From the NCBI GenBank assembly GCA_913051755.1, contig CAJXBR010000008.1, forward strand, positions 1 through 30,417: DNA of 30,417 nucleotides. Direction: 5' to 3'. The stretch comes from an uncultured Flavobacteriaceae bacterium (lineage in GTDB: Bacteria; Bacteroidota; Bacteroidia; Flavobacteriales; Flavobacteriaceae). Below the pieces are notes generated by a model. The model had not been told where the DNA came from. It made no database searches and was given only the letters and a program-made list of their open reading frames with translations. Both the position numbers and the translations under genes were made by a program. Positions 25,155 through 30,417 of the stretch are shown here, piece after piece; the stretch's first letter is position 1, and the number at the start of each line of letters is the position of its first letter.

Positions 25155-26201
25155 TTAAAGTGCTTTGACCACAATTCGTTTATTCACCACTGTTTGATCA
25201 AAAACAAATCGCAGAAAATAAATACCTGAAACTGTGGGCATTTTGAGTCGTTTTACTGTACCATACGATTGACTTATTCGTTTGCCTTGAACATCATAAA
25301 GTTGTATAAAGTTGGGATTAAGTTTTGGATTGATATCGATATAGCTCGTTTGGATTGGGTTGGGAACAAACAATTCTCGATCTACTCGCTCTGCAGAATT
25401 TGAAAGCGAACTGTTCCAAGACGTTTGTTGCTGATCTCCCCACAAAAAATCAACTAACTCAGGGTGATCAATAAAAGGATTTCGATTGTCTTGGTAACTG
25501 TAGATTACATCGTTTCGGTTGCGCTCAAAATCATCAACTGGGTCCAACTCGTGCCACTCCAAAAGTGTCGAGCGAACACCGTGACGAGGGGATTTACTTG
25601 AGACAGAAAGAATACTTTCGGTCATTTCTAAATCTTCTTCACCACTGTCTCCTTCATATCGTACAACCATATAAAAAATAATACGCGCAACATCTCCCTT
25701 GTCTTCATCACGGGGTTCGAAAACAAGTGCAGAGCTACTATATGAATTTCCATAGGTCTGTTCACAACTATTACTTGTGCAATCATCAAAACTATAATTC
25801 GAACGTGTAGAATTAACATTGCTGTTACAGGCACGCAGGTTGTGAACGTCTGTACCCATCGGACGTGAGGTGCCAAAATCCCCTCTTGACTTTGCCCAAA
25901 CATGTTCTCGATTCCAACCATCATATTCTTGGGGTCCATTTACAGACTCTCTTGTATAGATCAAAATAACATTGTTTCCATTGTTGGGGTCAGCATCTGC
26001 AACTTTTAATATATCCCAAGTGTCAATGGAATTACTTGAATAAGGATAATCTGTGTGATCGTCTATAATATTGTGCAAAGCCAATTGGAGTGACTGATCG
26101 GATTTGTTTTCAGCAGAGTTATAATAACCATCAGGAATTTGAGCATGCAGGGAAATATAGAAACTGAATGCGATTAAAATTGTATAAAAACTAATCCTCA
26201 A
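25155..26201 (-). CDS. Secreted endonuclease I with T9SS C-terminal signal
   Basis: 348 residues. The signal peptide ends near 'YISLHAQ' (about 20). The endonuclease I domain (about 35-250) carries the His-Me-finger motif 'GWNREHVWAKSRG' (His100), 'GTDVHNLRACN' (His120) and 'FEPRDEDKGDVARIIFYMVVRY'. The C-terminus (about 278-348) is a type A T9SS sorting domain: 'VPNPIQTS', 'IQLYDVQGKRIS', 'SGIYFLRFVF', 'KRIVVKAL'. It should be secreted or surface-attached and cut extracellular DNA/RNA. The start is probably TTG at 26201, because no in-frame ATG lies between the upstream gene's stop and the signal peptide. It follows the DUF5689-type gene by 3 nt as the last gene of the receptor/lipoprotein/nuclease operon. 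Confidence 0.93.
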   Translation of the reverse strand: MRISFYTILIAFSFYISLHAQIPDGYYNSAENKSDQSLQLALHNIIDDHTDYPYSSNSIDTWDILKVADADPNNGNNVILIYTRESVNGPQEYDGWNREHVWAKSRGDFGTSRPMGTDVHNLRACNSNVNSTRSNYSFDDCTSNSCEQTYGNSYSSSALVFEPRDEDKGDVARIIFYMVVRYEGDSGEEDLEMTESILSVSSKSPRHGVRSTLLEWHELDPVDDFERNRNDVIYSYQDNRNPFIDHPELVDFLWGDQQQTSWNSSLSNSAERVDRELFVPNPIQTSYIDINPKLNPNFIQLYDVQGKRISQSYGTVKRLKMPTVSGIYFLRFVFDQTVVNKRIVVKAL

Positions 26202-26204
26202 AAA

Positions 26205-27614
26205 CTATTGTTTTAGAAAGAGTACATCGTCTACAAAATAACCTCCATCAAGCGAAGTATCATTTCCAGAACCAACATACTTAAAAGCAACATATAAGTT
26301 CCCAGAGTAACTAGAAACATCAACCAATCCAACATCTTGAAATGCATACCATGAAACATCTTCACCAGGAATGGATACATTGATTTTATCCCAGTTAGCG
26401 CCTAAAACATCGGTTCCATCAAAATCAGTTGAGACAAATACTTCAAGAGTGTTATTCACCTCATCATCAAGATGATGTTGAGCCAATTTAAAATTAATGT
26501 ATGCATTTGTTGCTCCACTTAAATCAAAGGGAGGTGTTACAAGCCATCCAATATTTACATCATCTCCTGTTCTGAATCCACTAAATTCAACATATCCATT
26601 TCCACTATAAAATTGTTCGGTCCACAATTCTCCACCAACTTCGGCATAATTTATCCAACCTGTATAGTCAAAATTTGAGTTGTCAACTACATTGTCAAAT
26701 GTTTCATCAAGTACTATTTCAAAATCATCAATATTTAAAAGAGAACAAGCCTCACCCGTTAGATTCACATCATCTATCGAGTTTAACATCAAAACAAGGC
26801 TGTCTCCATCATAGGTTTTGCTTACAATCCCTCGAACAGTACCTGTGCCAGATGGTAGTAAATTTTGCTTAAAGTTTGCATAAGCACTCGTTTCTAAAAT
26901 AAAGGATGATTTACCAAAGCCCTCACAAGCTTCCAATGTACGTTGGGTATCAAACGAGTCGTCCGGATCTACATAAGGAAGTCCTACCTGAGCAGCAACA
27001 ACATTCACTTGAGAAATCTCAACCATCATACCTACATGCTGATCGGAGATTTGAGAAAACTGAACTATAACTGGTGTAAGATCGGCTGTGTCGTTTGAAC
27101 GAAGGACGTGCTTTTTTGTCAATGCCTCCGATATCTGAGTTAAACGATCATTACCCACATCATGCGAGCCAATAGAAACAACTCCATCTCCTGTACGATA
27201 CTCCCCAATGTATAAGCCCTTGAGGTTAATATATATTTCGCGTCCAAGGTTGAACATATTATAGGAATCTGTAACATTGATCAGCAGACGTATAGCATCT
27301 GTGGGTGATGTGGGATCATCTTGCACGTAGATTTCCTTATAAAAATTGCCTGTGGAATCGGAAGATGTCACATATCCTTTCATAACCAAGTCGGACGTAA
27401 TCTCTACAGCCTCCCCAGAAACACGAAGGTCTTTCAGTTGAGTAATCGAAATCATCGACATTGTTCCGCTTTCAACATCAGACAAAAGCGTGGTTAGCAT
27501 TTGGTTTTCCTCTGCTCCAAGACTATAAGGTATGTCAAAAATATCTTCCTGTTGACAGGAAACAACGAGCGCGGCTGCTATTATCAAATGGGTAAATCTG
27601 CTAAAAAACTTCAT
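26205..27614 (-). CDS. Surface lipoprotein with DUF5689 (OB-fold-like) and adhesin-type domain
   Basis: About 469 residues. The signal peptide has lipobox VVSC (Cys20). The DUF5689-type region covers about 50-280: 'ITQLKDLRVSGEAVEITSDLVMKGYVTSSDS', 'GNFYKEIYVQDD', 'LGREIYINLKGLYIGEYRTG'. Its strand pattern resembles OB-fold nucleic-acid-binding domains of extracellular nucleases; that reading is mine. The C-terminal beta-sandwich of the choice-of-anchor J/MAM-like type covers about 300-469 ('FDYTGWINYAEVGGELW', 'SLDGGYFVDDVLFLKQ'). The ATG at 27614 is chosen over one at 27644 because it begins the signal peptide and avoids overlap with the receptor gene. Middle gene of the operon: 10 nt after the receptor, 3 nt before the nuclease. 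Likely captures substrate at the cell surface. Confidence 0.85.
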   Translation of the reverse strand: MKFFSRFTHLIIAAALVVSCQQEDIFDIPYSLGAEENQMLTTLLSDVESGTMSMISITQLKDLRVSGEAVEITSDLVMKGYVTSSDSTGNFYKEIYVQDDPTSPTDAIRLLINVTDSYNMFNLGREIYINLKGLYIGEYRTGDGVVSIGSHDVGNDRLTQISEALTKKHVLRSNDTADLTPVIVQFSQISDQHVGMMVEISQVNVVAAQVGLPYVDPDDSFDTQRTLEACEGFGKSSFILETSAYANFKQNLLPSGTGTVRGIVSKTYDGDSLVLMLNSIDDVNLTGEACSLLNIDDFEIVLDETFDNVVDNSNFDYTGWINYAEVGGELWTEQFYSGNGYVEFSGFRTGDDVNIGWLVTPPFDLSGATNAYINFKLAQHHLDDEVNNTLEVFVSTDFDGTDVLGANWDKINVSIPGEDVSWYAFQDVGLVDVSSYSGNLYVAFKYVGSGNDTSLDGGYFVDDVLFLKQ

Positions 27615-27624
27615 AATACTTTCT

Positions 27625-30339
27625 TTAAAATCGTACATATACATTCAAAAAATAATTCGTTCCACGTCCGTACCAATACTTAGGTCCAAACTGCCGTTTT
27701 GGCGAAGAAAACTCTTGACGGAGTTCTCTGAAATTTGCATTCCTCGACTGCTCAAATCCACCAGTCTTAAATGCCTCATCAAATAGGTTGTTGACGCTCA
27801 AGAAAAAGCCCAAAAAGTTTCGATTGATCCGCCAGGATTTCCCCAGCACAATATTGGAAACCATATATTCGCCAAACTCCTCTTGCTGTAATAGTTCTTT
27901 TGCCAACTCTGGGTCATAGTCATTAAAAGGCAACCCATCGCTGTCCAATAAAAAGTTTTGGGTACGATTGATTGGGCTGGCATCGACATAAGTGTGATTG
28001 AAGAAGTTGGTTGTGAAACCAAACCACCAATAGTTCTCTCTGTATTCAAATCCAACCGAATATGCTTCTTGGGGGCCATTGGCAATTCGTAAGTTTTTCA
28101 TTTTTGCAGTACCAAAATCTAGATACCCAAAGTCGTCGGAAGTCAAGTAAACGCTAGGGTCATTGGCATAGAGATGACGCCCAACCGAAGCAGCTCCTTT
28201 GAGCGTAAGTGCAGGGAGAACATTGGCTTCAAATCCAAACTCAACCCCTTGATACTCCTTGTCGATGTTTTGTGAAATCTCTTGTACGAAAGAAGAGGTG
28301 TCTCCTCCAATTCCTTCAGCAAAAAAGAATGAGATTTCACTGGCGTTAGTAATTGCAGTGTGATAAGCTGTGAGGCGCGCAGTCAGTTTTGGTGCTCTTA
28401 AAATATAACTCACATCAAAAGCTGTGAGTTCTTCAAGCGCAAGATCACGCCCTGCCAATTCACCTACGACATAGTGATTTTCTCTAGAGTTGGCATAAGT
28501 GTTTCGCAGGTGTGGTGCACGCTGCATCCATGCTGCATTGACATCAAACAAATGAATTCCACTGAGCTTATATGTCAATCCAGCTTTTCCGCTAAAGGCA
28601 TCAAAGCTGAGTTTTTTTCCTTTACCAAATGAATTGTCGGCATAAGCGCCATGGCGATAAAGTCCTTCTCGTTGGTATGAGGTGCTTTTAAATGATCCTG
28701 CTGCAAATCCGTCAAATCGATTTAACGAAAATTGGGTTTTTAAAAAGGCCTCTGTCTGCTGTACATCGAAAATATAATTGTACTTAAATCGATCTCCTAC
28801 CCCAACAGTGCCGTCTGAGTCTTCTAAGTTGTAAGCGTACCCATCAAAAGAATCGCGGTTTAGATAGCGAGAGGCTCCCATCATATCTTGAATTTCAGCA
28901 AAATTTTCCGATTGCAAATCTTGATGAGTCAAGGCAAAAACAACACTCACTTTATCGGATAAAAAGGATTTGAGAGAAGTATTGAGAGTGAGTTGCGTAT
29001 CATCCGATCGATCTTCATATAATACATATGCAGCTGGCAAATCACTAACGGCTGCAGTGAGATTGGCATCGTATATACGACTCCAATCAATCTGACCATC
29101 AGTCAACAATCGCTCTTGTGCAAGGAAGGCACCAGCATAATCAGGTCCATCGGCGTCAGCAAGAAAATAACTCGGTAATTTTTGATAATATGTTGGGCTT
29201 GGATTTGCACCTCCTGGATAATCAAATCGGCTGTTTCCCAACTCCCCAAATTGGTAAGCAACACTCGATTGTAATGTGGATGTAGGAGACAATTGGATTT
29301 CATGGTTTAGCATTACGATTGGCTCATCAAGTCTTTTGACTCGTGAGTTTCGCTGCTCCCCATTTTGATTGCCCCAATACTCATTGTACTTCGTACCCAT
29401 CAGGTCATATACTTCTTGGGTGTTAGGTGACGACTTTCCTCTGCGATTGGGAGTTGCAATCAACGTAAGATTTAAACTTTGCTTTTCGAGGACCTTTTCA
29501 ACCGACAACATAAAGGATTGGGCGTCGTAGAAAGTCCCATCATTAAAGCCCGACTCTCCCCAGCGATTGGACACAGCCAAAGCATAAGCCCATCCTTTGG
29601 TGTTGAGACCACTTGCATAGCTTACCAAAACACGATTGGCATAGGATCGGTTGGATGAAGAATAGGTCACACGTCCACCACTGCGATATGAAGAAGCTTT
29701 GGTATTAATGTTGGTTGAACCAATCAGTCCCCCAAATCCATAATCAGATGTTTGGAGCCCAGCATTAAACTCTTGGTTACGCATTAGGTCATTGAGTCCA
29801 CCCCAATTGCTCCATTGTGGGCGACCATTATAAAACTTATTCATCGGAACACCATTCATACGAACAGATCCCAAATCGGAGTCAAGACCTCTGACTCTAA
29901 AAAAAGATGAACTGAATTCATAGGCAGCTGTTCGCAAAAACACATCGCGAGAAGATTGCAGCAAGCCAGAGATATTGTCAGCTGCTTGGTCATCTTCACT
30001 CAGCTCGTCGTCGCTTAGGGTAATCAAACTCATCGATTCAGAAAATTGATCTAGATCATCAACCGCTTCATAAAGTAGAGTAATCGTGATCATGTCTCCA
30101 GGTGCCACCTCAGCTACATAGGTTTGATACGAATCTGCAGAAACAGTGAGTAAAGCCGCAGAAGAAATATCCAATACAAAACTTCCGTTTTCGTCGGATT
30201 GGGTTTGCAAAGTGAGTTCTGGAGCTTGCACAAGTGCATTTTGAACGGGCTTACCATCTTGATTTACCACCAACCCAGTAACATTGTTTTGAGCAAAACC
30301 AACGCTCAACGAGAGAAAAAACAAAATAAAAATGCGCAC
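27625..30339 (-). CDS. TonB-dependent receptor of the nuclease-linked operon
   Basis: 904 residues. Signal peptide to about 16 ('FLSLSVGFAQ'). A CarboxypepD_reg-like domain covers about 18-95 ('VTGLVVNQDGKPVQNALV'). The plug follows (about 115-230: 'NISGLLQSSRDVFLRTAAYEF', 'FFRVRGLDSDLGSVRMNGVPMNKFYNGRPQWSNWGGLND'), then a long barrel that ends in 'RGTNYFLNVYVRF' with a terminal Phe. A canonical DEVVV-type TonB box is not obvious; 'SLITLSDDEL' may replace it. No SusD homologue is present. The partner is the DUF5689-type lipoprotein gene, then a secreted nuclease gene, so nucleic-acid fragments are a reasonable substrate guess. The start appears to be GTG (30337-30339): an in-frame stop lies 21 nt upstream with no ATG between. 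Confidence 0.92.
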   Translation of the reverse strand: MRIFILFFLSLSVGFAQNNVTGLVVNQDGKPVQNALVQAPELTLQTQSDENGSFVLDISSAALLTVSADSYQTYVAEVAPGDMITITLLYEAVDDLDQFSESMSLITLSDDELSEDDQAADNISGLLQSSRDVFLRTAAYEFSSSFFRVRGLDSDLGSVRMNGVPMNKFYNGRPQWSNWGGLNDLMRNQEFNAGLQTSDYGFGGLIGSTNINTKASSYRSGGRVTYSSSNRSYANRVLVSYASGLNTKGWAYALAVSNRWGESGFNDGTFYDAQSFMLSVEKVLEKQSLNLTLIATPNRRGKSSPNTQEVYDLMGTKYNEYWGNQNGEQRNSRVKRLDEPIVMLNHEIQLSPTSTLQSSVAYQFGELGNSRFDYPGGANPSPTYYQKLPSYFLADADGPDYAGAFLAQERLLTDGQIDWSRIYDANLTAAVSDLPAAYVLYEDRSDDTQLTLNTSLKSFLSDKVSVVFALTHQDLQSENFAEIQDMMGASRYLNRDSFDGYAYNLEDSDGTVGVGDRFKYNYIFDVQQTEAFLKTQFSLNRFDGFAAGSFKSTSYQREGLYRHGAYADNSFGKGKKLSFDAFSGKAGLTYKLSGIHLFDVNAAWMQRAPHLRNTYANSRENHYVVGELAGRDLALEELTAFDVSYILRAPKLTARLTAYHTAITNASEISFFFAEGIGGDTSSFVQEISQNIDKEYQGVEFGFEANVLPALTLKGAASVGRHLYANDPSVYLTSDDFGYLDFGTAKMKNLRIANGPQEAYSVGFEYRENYWWFGFTTNFFNHTYVDASPINRTQNFLLDSDGLPFNDYDPELAKELLQQEEFGEYMVSNIVLGKSWRINRNFLGFFLSVNNLFDEAFKTGGFEQSRNANFRELRQEFSSPKRQFGPKYWYGRGTNYFLNVYVRF

Positions 30340-30399
30340 AAAAATGATTTTAATTTGTTAGCAATTTAAATTTATTTTAGTTAAAATTGAATAATATTT

Positions 30400-30417
30400 A
30401 TGAAAAAAACATTAACA
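30400..30417 (+). CDS. First codons of a divergent exported-protein gene, partial
   Basis: ATG at 30400 opens a plus-strand frame reading MKKTLT to the window edge. The Lys-Lys start looks like the beginning of a signal peptide. It diverges from the receptor gene across about 60 bp of AT-rich DNA. Only six codons are visible, so this is tentative. Confidence 0.4.

Noticed and set aside
26205..27614. SusD homologue in the nuclease operon
   Set aside because: The sequence is beta-strand rich with a DUF5689-like pattern and lacks the helical TPR character of SusD.

Overview
The window is a chromosomal segment of a low-GC member of the Bacteroidota, most likely a marine Flavobacteriia/Flavobacteriaceae. 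The evidence is the mutY-ssb-gldE-gldD gliding-motility block, a secreted nuclease with a type IX secretion (T9SS) C-terminal signal, three TonB-dependent receptors, a duplicated-ExbD energiser operon, an atpD-atpC pair split from the rest of the ATP synthase genes, TAnnTTTG-type -7 boxes, and a near-absence of Shine-Dalgarno sequences. I see no prophage, insertion sequence, CRISPR array or large repeat. It looks like compact core genome: intergenic gaps are mostly under 100 bp, and the longest gene-free stretch is about 156 bp.

Layout. 1-410: 3' end of a gene probably encoding the C-terminus of a larger exported protein, then a bidirectional terminator. 391-1766: a DMT/EamA exporter divergent from a heavy-metal-associated (HMA) lipoprotein. 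1763-5099 (minus): mutY, ssb, gldE, gldD. 5199-7836 (plus): an HU-type protein, a 30-residue Lys/Arg-rich protein, a structured leader, RNase G and recX. 7833-9680 (minus): a BtuB-like TonB receptor. 9719-11523 (minus): atpD-atpC. 11662-14682 (minus): a large TonB receptor. 14774-17903 (minus): exbB, an unknown membrane protein, two exbD genes and an outer-membrane barrel protein. 17972-18059 (minus): tRNA-Ser(GGA). 18112-19358: tatD divergent from a small retropepsin-like protein. 19361-23311 (minus): odhA-odhB. 23426-25135 (plus): umuC-umuD. 25155-30339 (minus): TonB receptor, DUF5689-type lipoprotein and T9SS-secreted endonuclease I. 30400-end: first codons of a plus-strand gene.

How the genes fit together. 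ExbB/ExbD supply proton-motive energy to TonB receptors such as the three encoded here. The last operon reads as a nucleic-acid scavenging locus: a secreted nuclease, a surface lipoprotein with a likely OB-fold, and a receptor. GldD/GldE belong to the gliding/T9SS machinery that would export that nuclease. OdhA/OdhB feed the TCA cycle and AtpD/AtpC make ATP. MutY, SSB, RecX, UmuC and UmuD serve DNA repair and damage tolerance.

The most interesting points are the three-hairpin leader before the RNase G gene, the tiny basic protein beside it (possibly a Bacteroidota ribosomal protein), an RNase G without the Zn-link cysteines, the receptor/DUF5689/nuclease operon, terminator-like hairpins placed directly before the recX and outer-membrane barrel start codons, and an ATP synthase epsilon subunit that lacks its C-terminal helical domain.
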